NCBI GenBank assembly: GCA_015178975.1
Contig: WHVD01000047.1
Coordinates: 496,001-560,000, forward strand
Source: Hysterangium stoloniferum
Taxonomy: Eukaryota; Basidiomycota; Agaricomycetes; Hysterangiales; Hysterangiaceae
Direction of reading: 5' to 3'
Length of the DNA: 64,000 nt
In this document: one piece after another, positions 10,401 to 23,050 of the stretch
Numbering within the stretch: the stretch's first letter is position 1
Layout: each line of letters opens with the position of its first letter
Program-made: the position numbers and the translations under genes
The notes under the pieces: model-generated
Databases searched by the model: none
The model's input: the letters and a program-made list of their open reading frames with translations, nothing else
Told to the model about the DNA's origin: nothing

Positions 10401-11423
10401 TTCCTTCAGCGGAGGTGGAAAGAGCTGGTGGTACGTATCGATTAGTTTTTAATCATTCCGGAGTTCATTAAATATACCAATACCCATAATAATTCAGGAC
10501 GAGCGCGAGTGCGGACTGGACTGCCTCTATCATTATTTCTACTGAAGCGAATGGTGGCGGGCTCAAGATTACCTCTACGAGCTCTAGACACCTCCCTGTT
10601 CCCACTGATTTCTTTGGAGATAAAGAACTCGTCCACCCTGGTTTCAAGCAAGCGGCGGAATTCTTGCAACATCATCTGTCCGAATCCAGGGTTGTATTGA
10701 TCGAGCAGAAGACGATTGGCGCCCTGTCAGCGGCATTCTCGGGCGTATGGCCTCTGTTCCAAACGAGCTCCTACGGTTTCGCGCTCGGCAATCCGGTATT
10801 TAACACCAGTGGTGATTTACTGGTCGAACTGGTACCTCCCTTTAATAGTCGAGGTTCCCTCATCGTCTCCGACGCCCCCAAGTACGGAATAAGCCTTCCC
10901 GGAAGCTCACCGAGTATGTTTTATAGACAACTTCCCGTGAATCACGCTGACGGTGTCATTTTATAGCAAATTCCCAATACAAAAAGGGTGGGTTAGCTTC
11001 AGAGTGTACACTGCCAACAGCTTCCGCTCACATGTCAATACTTTTACAGAAACAGGGCCCCCTTACTTGGCCTCAATCATTAAGTCTTCGAGTTTCTCTC
11101 AGGTCACGAAAAGCACGACCACCAGTAGCGTGACGGTGGGCAGCGTCGAAACGTTCAGAAACGACTCGTCCCCATTGGGCCTCCCAGGCACTAACGGGTC
11201 GGCGAAAGCCACCACAAAAGACCTTCCAGAGAACGGAGCTGTACCCACATGGATCGACACAGAACGTTCCATAGAAGTCCTACATGAGCTGCCTTCAGCG
11301 AGCACGAGAGACCTTCCAAAGAACGGTCCGACACCGGTCGCTACAGGACGTGCTCAGGAAGTACTGTTTGACCTGCCCGGGAGCACGAGGGACCTTCCGA
11401 AGAACGGGGCTGTGCCCATATGA
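7463..11423 (+). CDS. Uncharacterised ~1,100-residue protein, possible TULIP/P47-like (paralog 1)
   Basis: Exons 7463-7779, 7841-7971, 8025-8532, 8586-8692, 8744-9269, 9320-9474, 9534-10253, 10313-10430 and 10498-10913 join in frame to about 1,000 residues. One or more short exons then lead to a tail ending at 11423. Three modules repeat about every 205 residues. Each has an FG-P core near residue 75 (FFASFGAAPQIKF), 286 (FHAFFGPPEIQV) or 490 (FDASFGPLMVQF); the second and third then show DWR/NWR...A..V and a LDFS/LNFS end. The segment FDIITTVSQGSVNDHFRSLW and the later NMLVICGML...GWRW...LALSSK remind me of clostridial P47-type TULIP lipid-binding proteins; this is a fold-level guess. The tail has the repeats TKDLPENGAVP, TRDLPKNGPTP and TRDLPKNGAVP. 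I see no signal peptide or membrane segment. The paralog lies at 28148-31954. Confidence 0.75.
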
Positions 11424-12583
11424 GGCGCGAAAGGTCTTGCCAAGGATGTCTATGACATATCGCCCGCCATCGAGTTACCCCCCCCGTCAACCATGGATAC
11501 CTGACTCTAACAAGAGCGTTTTCTCTTCTTTTTTGAGCTTTTTTCGATTCACAGTCACGAACGCGTTATAGCCTTGTACTTGTAGTTTGAACTAGTCGCG
11601 CGAACGATATTCCTCAATTGTTTCTGTGCGATTTTCTGCGAAAAGTGCCTCTTCCTACCCAAGGTACACATGAATACTAAGGAATTGTGGTTGAACACAT
11701 CTCGTTTAGATCCAGTGATGACTGTTATTTGCGACCAAAGTTCAAGGTGCTCCCACCAAAACCCCGGCTGCTCATATTACTTGTCCATAAATTTCTGAAA
11801 CTTCCCGGGATCTGTACACAATCGTGCTAACCTACACCGTTTTCCCGGACAAGTTGGGTCAGGGAATGTACCCACGGCTTATTAGCATAGAGGGAGACTG
11901 CGGGATTGCACACGTGGAAAATATATTTTAGAATAATTCTCACATGGCGCACGATATTCAAGAAAGAAGTCATGGAGAAAAACTATTTTTCGTATTTTGC
12001 TTATCTGTCTCAGATCTATCATCAGGAAAACGGGGATGGGGGCTAATGTGTACAGTACTGTCTAGACCGACAAGGTCTTGAACAGACAGTATAGACAGTC
12101 CACGTAGTACGCGGATATCGGCTAGCAGCTTGGGTACTAATGTTCCTTTTGATAAAAAAAAATCTGCTCTGGTTAACCATTTCATATTATTACTATATGA
12201 TTTATAACATTATACTCACATGTACCATGCGTATTGTGGCGTACTGCGTGTATTGCGTGTACCGCGCGTACCGTCAGAAATGATACTTGGTCTGAGGTCT
12301 GAGCAATATAGACACTCCAGGACTGTACATACCCCTTTTCAACTTTCCTGATGATGAAGACTCACAATGACATTCGAAAATGACGTATCATGACCTTTCC
12401 TTGGGAATTTTCTTTCTCCAACATAATGACAATGGAGCTTTCCCTGTCCTTAAGCTAGGAAGACCTTCTCCTGGGCATACAGAGTCGGCGCTTCAGCGGT
12501 GACGTGTCTGCATTAGCTAATTTCTGGGCCGCTCACGTTGTTCCGGCAACACACAATAATTCACATGCTAAAGCGAAATCCAA
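11424..12583. other. Intergenic region before CAT2
   Basis: There is no gene here. A short GCGTA/CCGCGCGTACCG simple-sequence patch lies near 12230-12275. The one minus-strand frame (11970-12185) is featureless. Confidence 0.5.
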
Positions 12584-12594
12584 CTATAAATATA
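12584..12594 (+). promoter_or_regulatory. TATA-like box before CAT2
   Basis: CTATAAATATA lies 37 bp upstream of the first in-frame methionine of the mature reading frame (12621) and about 91 bp upstream of the second (12675). If it sets initiation near 12615-12625, many transcripts would barely include the first ATG and would start translation at 12675. That bears on the dual targeting described for the gene. Confidence 0.4.
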
Positions 12595-12620
12595 CCATAT
12601 CCCCTGATTGTGGCCTGGCG

Positions 12621-14917
12621 ATGCAATATTATTCCAGGCAGTTAGCCAGGTCGCTCCATAGTTCAGTTCGCGCGATGTCGACCGCACCACCTAAGAATTG
12701 GAAGTCCCTTGCGCCTGCACCGCCAGCTGGCACCCTGAGCTTCGGCGGACAGTCCGCGCTGCAAAGGCTGCCTGTGCCGCCGTTGAATGTGACGCTCTCC
12801 AGGTTGAAGCGGTCGTTGAAGGCCATTGCGTGGGATGAGGCTGAGTTTGCCGCGAGCGAGAGGAAGGTGGATCAATTTGCGAATGGGCTGGGGCCAGAGC
12901 TGCAGGGGAGGCTGGAACAGCGGAGAGACGAGCCGGGAAGGGCGCACTGGCTCGAGGAATGGTGGGACCAACTGGCCTATATGGGATACCGAGACTCTGT
13001 TATGATCAATGTGTCGTATTATTGTATGTTTTTGGTTTTGGTTTTGCTTCTTTTGTTGGTGGTTCTCACGGATTGCTAAGATGGTTTTGACGCGCATCCT
13101 GCTCATTATCCGCAGACAACGGCTCATCGTGCAGCTGCGTTGACTAGGGCGACAATATTATTCCGCCGCAAGCTTAAGAGGGGAGAGCTTTCTCCTGATG
13201 CAACAAAGGAGGGACCGCTTTGCATGGATACATGGAGGTGGATGTTTGACTGCTGTCGTGTGCCAGCTCCCGGATCGGATTGGGCTGTTACATACGCTAA
13301 TTATAATGACTTGGGCGATAGCGGCCATATAGTCGTTTTTAGAAAGGGTAGGCCTTGGAGAGTAGATGTGGTCGCGGATGGTCAGCTTTTGAGTACACGG
13401 GATCTTGAGCAGTGAGTCTCGCCACCGAACAGCATCGCTTTTTTTATTTTACCAACTACCTCGTAGACAATTTAAATATATCTATGAGCAGGGATCTGAG
13501 GAGTACCCTGGTGTTGGCGTACTTACCTCTTCAAATCGCGATATATGGGCCAAGGTAATTGACTTATTTTGATTATATAACAGTTATAACATCCAGCACA
13601 GAATTATACCCTCCTGGCTGAGGATCCCAAGAACGCGTTTATTTTACGTGAAATTCATTCGGCAGCATTCGTAGTGAGTCTCGACACTGAAAAACCAACC
13701 AATGTCGTCGATTTCTCCCGCGCTCTGTGGCACGGGGGCATCCATGGTGAAATGCTGGGTAACAGATGGTATTTCTTTTACTATTTTTGTACATCTCCCG
13801 CTTTTAACTTCGCCGCCCTCTCTTCTAGGTTCGACAAGCCGGCGAATTTCGTTATTTTCGATAATAATCAAGCAGGTGTTGTTGGTGAGCACTCAATAAT
13901 GGACGGTACACCCATGGCACGCATGTGTGACGAAATGGTGGAGGATCTTCACTCACAATCGTTCGATCATGGCACCCCCGCCGCATCAGCCCTCCCATCG
14001 CCCCAACCACTCGATTGGAACATCACTCCCGATATTTTACAAGCTATCGCGAGTGCCACGGAGGAGGGAAAGGCACTTATTAACACACAGACAATGGGAT
14101 ACCATCTCACTAAATACGGAAAAGCTGCCATTAAGAAATATGGTGTATCTCCGGATTCATGGACACAGATGGTTATACAGCTAGCGTATTATAGGCTTGT
14201 AGGCGCGCGGAAACCTGGTGGTACCTATGAGGCAGCTACAACACGGCGATTCCTCAAGGGTAGAACGGAGACGATACGGGTGGTGACTGTGGAATCTGAA
14301 GCCTGGCTTTCCGCGATGCATGATTCCAGTATGGATGATGAGACGAGGAGGAAGTTGTTTACTGAGGCGACAAAGATTCATATTAGCGATGCCAGGGAGG
14401 CGGGAAAGGCACAAGGAATTGACAGGCATCTATTGGGTAACAATTTTGATTAGAAGGACCTGTTCCTTTTATTTATTAATTCGGACATAGGTCTAAGGCT
14501 ACTCCTACGCGACGAAGAAAAGGAGAAGGCCGAGATTTTCTCAGACCCAGTGTACACACGAGCTAGCCGATGGACTCTAAGCACCTCGGCTATTTGGTCG
14601 AAACATTTTCCGTCATATGGCTGGGGCGAGGTGCGTGTGAATTGATTGCCATTCTGGGTTGTGTATACTGACATCCATTCTGAGGTTGTTCCTGATGGGT
14701 TCGGCGTGGCATACATGACAGGACATGAAGGTGAGCATCAAGACATTTTTCCAGGCCCGAATTGGCCGAGGCTGACTGGAAACGGACAGATTGCCTGCAG
14801 TTTACAGTGACCTCACGGACGGAGATGCCTAATGCGCAGTTTGTAGAGGAAATTGCTCGTGCGGCTGAAGACCTAAGGGCATTGTTTGACAGTAATGCAG
14901 GGAAGTCGAAACTATAG
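12621..14917 (+). CDS. CAT2: Carnitine O-acetyltransferase, mitochondrial and peroxisomal
   Basis: Exons 12621-13023, 13081-13411, 13467-13554, 13602-13768, 13829-14436, 14491-14630, 14685-14730 and 14790-14917 join to exactly 636 codons plus stop. The protein transfers acetyl groups between CoA and carnitine so they can cross organelle membranes. Family marks are LQRLPVPPL near the N-terminus, YPQTTAHRAAALTRA, GVGVLTSSNRDIWAK, and the catalytic block GEHSIMDGTP with the base at His351. The N-terminus (MQYYSRQLARSLHSSVRAM) is basic and hydroxyl-rich, like a mitochondrial presequence. The C-terminus is SKL, a type 1 peroxisomal signal. A second ATG at 12675 would remove the presequence, so alternative starts could send the enzyme to either organelle, as known for yeast Cat2. 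I chose 12621 over the further upstream in-frame ATG at 12504 because the TATA-like box lies between them. Confidence 0.95.
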
Positions 14918-15544
14918 AGTTTCCTTGCTTTTGTTGCCCTCCTGGGATTCTTCAAAGACCTCGATACCTTTACCTCGACTGCGTGGATCAATAGCGGGCA
15001 TGCCGGGTAGAGCACATGTTATTCTTAAATTTTAATCCCGAAAGACGTCGAGCGAATCAATATCGTTATGTATTGCGCAAGTGTTGGTTAATAAATTAGT
15101 GTAAACACACGGTTGGCAAATACTGTTATTCAGGGAAAATCTCCATTGGCTATATAGTATTAGCTGGTATAAATATCGATCAGTCTAAAACACTCACCTC
15201 GCCAGGATAGTCTAATGTGTAGAATCCCCCCTGGCGCCGGAGCTCGAGGTCGATCTGCTGTCACGATCCAAAGCTGGATGTATGCTGTGCGGAACATGAT
15301 TTCGAACGGCCGCATTCTAGACCTTCAACGATCCATGTACGCATGTAGGAAACCGCCGGTCAGCATGTGCCTTTACAGCAACGTTTTTGAAATATTAAAT
15401 ATAGACATGTACATCCTTCCACATAATGTGTAATGGGGATCAATTCAGTATGAGCAATAAAATAAATGGTGTCTACTCCAAGGATTTCAGTCGGCGCCTG
15501 AAAGGACTTGCATTCTGAGGTCACCGTCGCTCTCGACGAGCACG
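14918..15544. other. Intergenic, promoter region of the Rho1 GEF gene
   Basis: No gene is seen. The spacer is 627 bp between the CAT2 stop and the next start codon, both genes on the same strand. A TATA-like TATAAATATC lies at about 15166-15177, which is far from the start at 15545. Confidence 0.4.
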
Positions 15545-18500
15545 ATGGCTGATCCTAATAAGAGGACTGCTGCATATGAAAGTATCTTTGGGCGGCCCTC
15601 TGCTCAACACCACAGGCCGCCCACCATAGGCCCTTCTCCTCTTCAGTTTTCCCATTCACCCCAATACCGGCCGCCACAACAAACTCCCCAACCTTATCCA
15701 TACCAGTCCACATATCAGCAGCAGCAGTACTATCCACCTCAGGAAGCAAGGAGATCGTATACAGGATCGATTTCTTCCCACCATACTGCACCATATTCCC
15801 ACCAGCAAGCCGCGTCTCAGGGCTTTGCGCCTTACAGAACACAGCTTGCCCCTCCACTCGAACACGGTCCGTACCATGCAGAGTCGGTGTCTAGTGCTCA
15901 GGGAATTATTGCTCCATTGCCTGAACAACCACCGGACGCTGGCCTTGAGGCATTAACACGCCAGGGCCTCACCCCAGCTCAGGCCTATCAGCAGGTCTAC
16001 CAAAATACTCCCCAACACGCCAATCACCCCCCGTTTCGCTCCGTTTCGCCCCTGCCACAACCCCCGTCATCCTCTCTCAACATCTTCCTTCCCGCTATCG
16101 AACCGAATCCGTCTTTACCATCAATTGAACCCGAGGACGGAAATACAAGCGTTGATTTTGGCGGCGATAGCAGCCAGGAAGGTTCTTATTTTTTGTTTGC
16201 ACTCATTAATATGTTTTATGGATCCTGAATCACACTAGGTTCGTCGCTGCCGTACATGTTCGATTCCCCGGGAGCCCATCTTAATGTCAATACTTCTGTC
16301 ACGACCGCCTCTACGCCCTCTACGGCCAGCACTTCTACCCCAGATTCGTTTCAAGTAGATGCATCTTCACCTCGTCGATCGTCAGAATCGGTTCCCCCTC
16401 TTCCCCGACCAAAAGGAGCCCGTCAACGGACAGTCCAAGATCGCTCTAGATCCATGTCCGTTACTGCTTCCCAGGCTAAACAAATATTCACAAACACCAT
16501 TCGCAATTCACATCCTTCCCTCCCCTCCCCGACCGCTACCGTGAACCACCAGCCGGCCCGCCGGCGAGCTCCAATAGTCTACCCAGCGCTGCTTAGTCGT
16601 GTCGCCGAAGCCTTCCGCACCCGTGTCACGCTCTCGGAACGTGTCAAAGACGGTCTTACGTACAATGATGCTTTCGACGGTCGTGAAGCCGTCGACAAAA
16701 TCGCGTACATCATCAAGACGACTGATCGCTGCCTTGCGCTGTTACTCGGACGTGCACTGGACGCTCAAAAGTTTTTCCATGACGTCACGTATGATCACAG
16801 GTTACGAGATAGTGCCAATGAACTTTTTCAGTTTAAGACAAGGCTTTCGACTCCATTTGTAAGCGGGGAGGAGCTCAGTGGCCCGTCGTTATCACCTGAT
16901 GGTGGCTCGACTGTTGCCAATGGCGTAAATAAACCAAGTGATATACCTGGAAGCGACACTCCCGACAATGTCCCACCTCAGGTGGCGGATGGTGATGCGG
17001 ACGGCACAGCGGTAGAAGAGGATGAGTTACCAACAGGTGTATTCACTTTACTCACAGATTGCTACTCGCCCACTTGCACGCGAGATCGGTTATGCTACAG
17101 CATTGCCTGTCCTCGCCGCTTAGAGCAACAGTCCCGTCTGAATCTCAAACAAGAGCCTGGTCTCAAACGAACAATAAGTCGGGAAAGTTTGGGTGATCTT
17201 GTTGAGCCGGGAACACTCTGGGTCCACTCCGTCCCCCAGGAAATTGTTGATAGCGTTTCAGAGACGGAGAAAAAGCGACAGGAGGCTATTAATGAGGTCA
17301 TATACACCGAGAGAGATTTCGTGCGGGATATGGAGTACCTTCGTGACGTGTGGCTCAAGCCTTTGCAGAACTCGAATATCATTCCCGAAGATCGCCGTCA
17401 AGATTTCTTATCCCAAGTGTTCTGGAATATTAACGATATCATCAGTGTTAACACACGGCTCCGTGACGCACTTAATAAGCGGCAGAAGTCGTATGCGGTG
17501 GTGGAGAGGATAGGTGATATCTTGCTGGATGCTGTCCCGCACTTCGGCCCGTTCGTTAGTTATGGTGCGCATCAGTTGTATGGGAAGTATGAGTTTGAGA
17601 AGGAGAAGACGTCGAACATGGCGTTTGCGCAGTTTGTGGAGGTGCGGGTTTTCATGTTATTCCTGGGAGCCTTCTCACTAAAAAGCAACGTCTGACTCGC
17701 AGGAAGCTGAACGTCGACCCGAATCACGTAAATTGGAACTCAACGGTTATCTTACCAAGCCCACCACGCGTCTCGCTCGGTACCCTCTCCTGTTGGAAGT
17801 CGTTCTCAAGTACACAGCGGAGGACAACCCGGACAAGGTGGCTCTGGCACAAGCTGTTAAGATCGTGCGGGAGTTCCTGAGCAAGGTTAACTTTGAGAGT
17901 GGCAAGACTGAGAATCGCTTCAATCTGTTGCAGCTGGATCAACAGCTTGTATTTCGACCGGGAGAAAATGTCGTGAGTGCCTATCTTTTTAATCGATGCG
18001 TTGTTGGTTAAGAATATCATTTCTTCTTCCGGTAGGATTTGAAATTGACGGAGGGGTGCAGGGAGTTGTTGTATAAAGGCGCACTGAAGAGACGTGGGGG
18101 GACACAAAGTGATAGTGCCGATTTGCAGGTTTTTTTGTTTGATCATGCGCTCTTGATGGTCAAGCAAAAGTCTAAACACGAGCAATACAAGGTTTATCGT
18201 CCAGTGAGTTTAGTTGTGTTGTCCGTTGATATGCAGTAGGCTGACAACCCATCCATCCGAAACACAGCCTATCCCATTGGAACTTCTAGTCGTCTCGTCA
18301 CAAGATGATACCACCGACACACGACCACTCACATCCCGTGGAAAGAATTCGCTCGTCAAAGCCTCAATGACCGGCTCTTCCGCACCCACTAAAGCCGGTG
18401 ACAGCAAGAATGGATATCCAATAACATTTGTATACCTGGGGCGCAGGTCGTACCAGCTGACACTCTGGGCTAGTACCTGGGTCGCGCGGAAAAAGTGGAT

Positions 18501-19979
18501 CGAAAATATACAAAAGGCACAGGAGCATATGCGGGCACAGAGTCTGTTTTTTGATACGTTTACGCTTAGCGAGGGATTCTTTAGTGGGATTAATAAGGTC
18601 AACTGCGCTGCGCCGTTTAGTGAGTTTTTTTTTTATGACCGTCTCAGCGCTTGTGTGCTGATTTCAACTTGTAGACAATGGTCGCCGCGTTGCCTACGGC
18701 ACGGATGACGGTGTCTATTTCTCTGACCATCGGGATCCGAACCGTGAACCCATGAAAGTCGTTGCGCTAGCGGACGTCACTCATTTAGATATCTTGGATG
18801 AATATCAACTGTTGATTGTTCTGTCAGGTGCATATGCTCATTCTTTCATGGTGTAATTGATGCTAAGCGTTCTACAGATAGGGACGTGATTACATTTCCA
18901 TTGGACGCATTAGATCCTAGAGATCCCTTAGCAGGTCTGAAGCGCGCCAAGCACGTTTCTACACACACATCATATTTCAAGACGGGGACTTGTCTCGGGA
19001 AGACTCTGGTTTGTGTTGTGAAGACTACCGCCTTGTCTAGTACGATCAGAGTGATGGAACCTATCGACTATAACGTCCGCGGGAAGAACAAGCCAACATT
19101 CCGCAAGTTATTGCAGGGCGGTAACGATACGTTACGCTCATTTAAGGTCAGGATGATGCTTATTGGACAATCATGCTTCTGTGCTGATTTGTCTGGCATA
19201 CTGGTCATTAGGTATTCTACATACCCATAGAATCCAACTCAGTTCATTTCCTCAAAACACGACTCTGCTTTGGATGTGTGAAAGGCTTTGAGATTATCGA
19301 CCTAGATACATTAGAGACACAAACATTGCTGGACCATGCGGATCCAATGCTGGACTTCGTGCTTCAAAAGGGGGAGAAAATCATGCCTATGGCTCTCTTC
19401 CGGATACAAACTGATTTCCTACTATGTTATGATGGTGGGCTTTCATGATACGTTCAATGATGATCTGCGAGCGAGTGGCTGATTAAGTCTACAGAGTTCG
19501 CATTTTATGTTGGTCGTACTGGGCGCCGTGCTCGTCCCCAGTTCATAGTTCGCTGGGCGGGCCATCCTACCGCCTTTGGTAAGCATGCATAAAAGACGTC
19601 GTATCGCTTGTCATTGACCCTCGTTAATCTGGCAGCCATCCAGCATCCATATCTTCTCGCATTTGACCCTACTTTCGTCGAAATCCGGCATGTGGAAACT
19701 GGAGTTTTAAAACAAGTCATCCAAGGGAACAACCTGCGGTGTCTATTCACTGATACGCAGCCCACCCCAGTTGTTCTTCACAATTCGTATGACTCACATC
19801 AGCAACAGATGTATCGCGACCGAAACTCCTATAACCAGTTCGGTGCACCAATGTATCAGGGGACCCCGGATGCCAGATATGGAAGAAATGGGCGAGACGA
19901 TATTATAATGGTTTCGGATGATTCTGTGTTAGCGGTAAGAGCGGTGGTATCTGATGTAATATCTACGACATCGCGGTAG
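15545..19979 (+). CDS. ROM2: Rho1 guanine nucleotide exchange factor (Rom2-like)
   Basis: Exons 15545-16181, 16239-17641, 17703-17972, 18036-18203, 18268-18619, 18675-18827, 18878-19146, 19212-19434, 19495-19578 and 19636-19979 join to 1,300 codons plus stop. The protein loads GTP on Rho1 in the cell-wall integrity pathway at the plasma membrane. Order of parts: a Pro/Gln-rich disordered N-terminus (residues 1-320); a DEP domain (about 330-415); a DH catalytic domain from about 559 (INEVIYTERDFVRDMEYL) to about 745; a PH domain (about 780-915, LLYKGALKRRGG...VFLFDHALL); and a CNH domain (about 950-1230, VAYGTDDGVYFSDHRD...). This order is typical of fungal Rom1/Rom2. The ending at 19979 comes soon after the CNH domain, so the tail could be longer if another intron was missed. 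Confidence 0.95.
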
Positions 19980-20325
19980 TTGATGTGAAAGGAGTTGCCC
20001 ATGAGCCCCTCGGTACCTTGCATATGACTGCTTCTATTATCTTTCCCCTCCCGACTAATTCATCTGCATTCATCCTGTTCGAGTTACCTGTCATGTCCTG
20101 TCCTGTCATTGCAATATGTGTATAACAACATTTGTGGCTTCTGGATGGAAGAAGTAATAACACATCAATGCGCGATTTATTATGACTTTATCCTTTTGTC
20201 AGTGTAAATACTAGTACAACAAAAGTAAGGTGCAGTATGGCAAATGTCTGAAGAGTCAAATGTAGAACGTTACAACAATGGTATCATTGTTCAATATGTA
20301 TTAGAATGTATGCGTTAACCATCAA

Positions 20326-20419
20326 GCCCTGTTAGCTCAACGGTAGAGCGCCAGATTCTTACAGTCCCACTGACCGGGTAAGAATCTGGAGGTTGCGGGT
20401 TCGATTCCTGTACGGGGTA
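20326..20419 (+). tRNA. tRNA-Lys(CTT) with intron, copy E
   Basis: The best-formed copy. The acceptor GCCCTGT pairs fully with ACGGGGT, T stem GCGGG pairs with CCTGT, B box is GGTTCGATTCC, discriminator is A, and the 22-nt intron sits after position 37. A T-run follows within 10 bp. This is the likeliest functional gene of the set. Confidence 0.85.
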
Positions 20420-20749
20420 ATATTTTTATCCTGTTAGATCACGAGCTCTCTTTCTCCAACCAAGAGTCCTTTGAATCTAGGTATATATCTTTTTCCGAAT
20501 GTGAATATTTTTAACAATTACGGAACTGGCCATTAAGTACCAAACATGCATATGCAGAACTATAGACGTTCAATGTTCGCATCCAAGATATGACTTGGCC
20601 TTATAATGACGTTATTCTTTTGTCACTGTAATATGAGTACAACAAAAGTAAGGTGCCGTATGGCAATTGTCTAAAGACTTTGAATGTAGAACATTACAAC
20701 AGTGGTGTCATTGTTCGATATCTATCAGAATGTATGTTCTGTCTAACAA

Positions 20750-20843
20750 GCCTTGTTAGCTCAACGGTAGAGCGTCAGATTCTTACAGTCCCACTGACCG
20801 GGTAAGAATCTGGAGGTTGCAGGTTCAATTCCTGTGCAGGGCA
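20750..20843 (+). tRNA. tRNA-Lys(CTT) with intron, copy F
   Basis: Fully paired acceptor (GCCTTGT with GCAGGGC). The B box has A at position 57, exactly as in copy C on the other arm, which supports C and F as duplicates of one parent. Confidence 0.8.
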
Positions 20844-21140
20844 ATATTTTTATCCCGTTAAATCACGAGCTATTTCTCCTACCAAAAGTCCCTTTTGAGT
20901 CCCGTATGTATATATATCTTTTTCCGAGTGAAATACTTCTAACCATCATGGAACTAGTCATCAAGTACCAAACATGCATATGCAAAACTACACAGAATTT
21001 CAAAGTTCGGATCCTAGATACATATGACTTGGCCTTATGACTTTATTCCTTTGTCACTGTAAATACTACTACAACAAAAGTAAAGTGTAGTATGGCAAAT
21101 GTCCAAAGACTCCAACAGTGGTGCAATTATTGTCTCTTAA

Positions 21141-21234
21141 GCTTCGTTAGCTCAACGGTAGAGCGTCAGATCCTTACAGTCCCACTGACCAGGTAAGAAC
21201 CTGGATGTTGCAGGTTCGACTCCTGTGCGAGGCC
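21141..21234 (+). pseudogene. tRNA-Lys(CTT)-like copy G, probably inactive
   Basis: The anticodon arm reads TCAGATCCTTAC, which puts C at the near-invariant U33. The 3' side (AAGAACCTGG) breaks the 31-39 pair. The A and B boxes remain, so it may still be transcribed. Confidence 0.65.
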
Positions 21235-21299
21235 ATATTTTTTATCCCATTCAATCATGGGTTCCTCCTCTTACCAAGAGTTCCTTTTGAATCAGGTAT

Positions 21300-21830
21300 A
21301 TCTTTTTCTGAGCGTGTAAATTATTTTTGAAGGCCAGAGGTGATGATGGGCAAAGCAGTGCCAGCGCTTGCTAGGGCAAACATCTCAGCATCGTAGATGC
21401 CTGCCCGTTTGCCCAGGCCAATTTGATGTAGCTATTTCATTGATGAATTGATGCATTTGGTATTATTATGTTCATGTTTTTCATGCTTGTACAGAAATAG
21501 AGGTGTCTTGAAAGTGTCGATTAATGTATAGTGTGAATTCATTATTCAGTCAAGTCATCAACTCCACTCTTAAATACGACTCTTCTTTCTTCATAGAATC
21601 AGCAACTTAATTTAATATAAAGAAACACCTCATCTCTATAGTGCTGAATATTTTTATCTGTTTGCATTGCGGGTCAATAGTATATTTCATTTATTGTAAA
21701 AGATTGAATCACCTTTCCGTTTATATGTAAATATTACATGGCAACTAACAGGTACCAACCAGTGCAGTCCACTATCATCTCTTCATTCTATCAGAGTTTA
21801 GACGATTGAATTATGCCAACTGGTGAGGAC
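21300..21830 (+). repeat. Right copy of the inverted duplication
   Basis: This is the reverse complement of parts of 1-670, lacking the 228-bp block present there (empty site at 21729-21735). The first ~130 bp (21335-21440) differ from the left arm, so the copies have also diverged by replacement. Similarity fades near 21830. Confidence 0.75.
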
Positions 21831-23050
21831 GATGGCAGCTAACGACACCAACTGGTTGGCCGGGCACACTGAATATTTCACCGAGTCACGGTTTAAACTG
21901 ATCCGTATGCCGAACCCACGCCACTTACCCGTCCATCCTGCTACATTCAAGGGGAGCCATATTTACGCCATTAAAATCACGACCTCCATTTATCCCTAAA
22001 AATATAATTCTACAAAAAAACTAGAAACTCTAACTTGTAAAGAGCCACCGTCCCACTGTTGAAATTTTGGCCATTCGGTAATAATCTCAACGTGATGACA
22101 CTTGTGGGCCTTAATATATTTCGCAATAACACTACATAGTCCTGTATAGTAGCTTAGTAATATTAACGCTTTTTGCTCACGTCCACGGTGTACCGACATA
22201 TACCCTCCCCTTATTTCCAACACCCTCCCACGTAGTCAGGTAACCACACGAACTTGGACACTTGCAGATCATTAGGCTGATAGTCCACAATTTTGCAGGT
22301 ATTCTTGTAATATTAGACAAAGTCATTGATTCAATGTTTTGGGTCTATTAATAAATAGGTGAGTGAATTGCCTGCCCTTTATTACCACCACTCCCTCCCA
22401 ACATTATTGTAGAAGATGTTGTCTTGTCGGGGGCAATATGCTGCTAATGCTGCTATTGCATCTGCAATAACTATTCTACCAGTTCAAAACAAGATCTCAG
22501 CTCACAGCAGAACTATACAGGTGACAAAACTGAAAAGAGGGCAGACAACGCCCAAACTAATCTACATGAGTTCGACGTGACTGTATGTATACTATATAAG
22601 TACTCACTTCAGTCGCTGCTTTGAGGTAGCAGAAAAGCGACTGAGGGGCTTGCAATAAAGTTTAAAAAGTCTGTAAGCATGGGTGTAAGCAGCGCTCGCA
22701 CTATGAGGCCGTGGTGATCACCAACACATAATCGATAAGGTACAGGTACTGAGTTATTTGTGCATCTTCATATTTTGTCAACAGGATACCCCACTAACTG
22801 CCATCCAGTATTACTGTCTAGGAGCCATCGTACGGATATATATGCGACTCTTTACAAGAATATATACATTTAAATGGTTTGCGCAAAAAACCCGCGCCAT
22901 AGGGTCAATATGGCCCTGCAGTGACACTGTAGCTTTTAGAGACTATCAATAAACTCATAACAGGCTGTAAAACGGTATCCGCAATCTACCTTCTCTTGTT
23001 AGTACTACTTTTATTTTTCCGTGGAAGGATCTGTTAGGAGCTGGGAGTCA
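21831..23050. other. Intergenic, nothing recognised
   Basis: AT-rich sequence without a supportable gene, tRNA or transposon end. Short frames at 21996-22223 and 22758-22952 look random. Confidence 0.4.

Larger units (their letters stand above)
20170..21300 (+). repeat. tRNA-Lys tandem array, right block 1 (3 units)
   Basis: Units start at tRNA positions 20326, 20750 and 21141. Read in reverse complement, the left array has the same succession: D corresponds to 20326 and C to 20750 by flank detail, for example the downstream word ATCACGAGCTCTCTTTCTCC shared by D and this first unit. The repeat text begins abruptly near 20172, about 190 bp after the Rho1 GEF stop. Confidence 0.8.
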
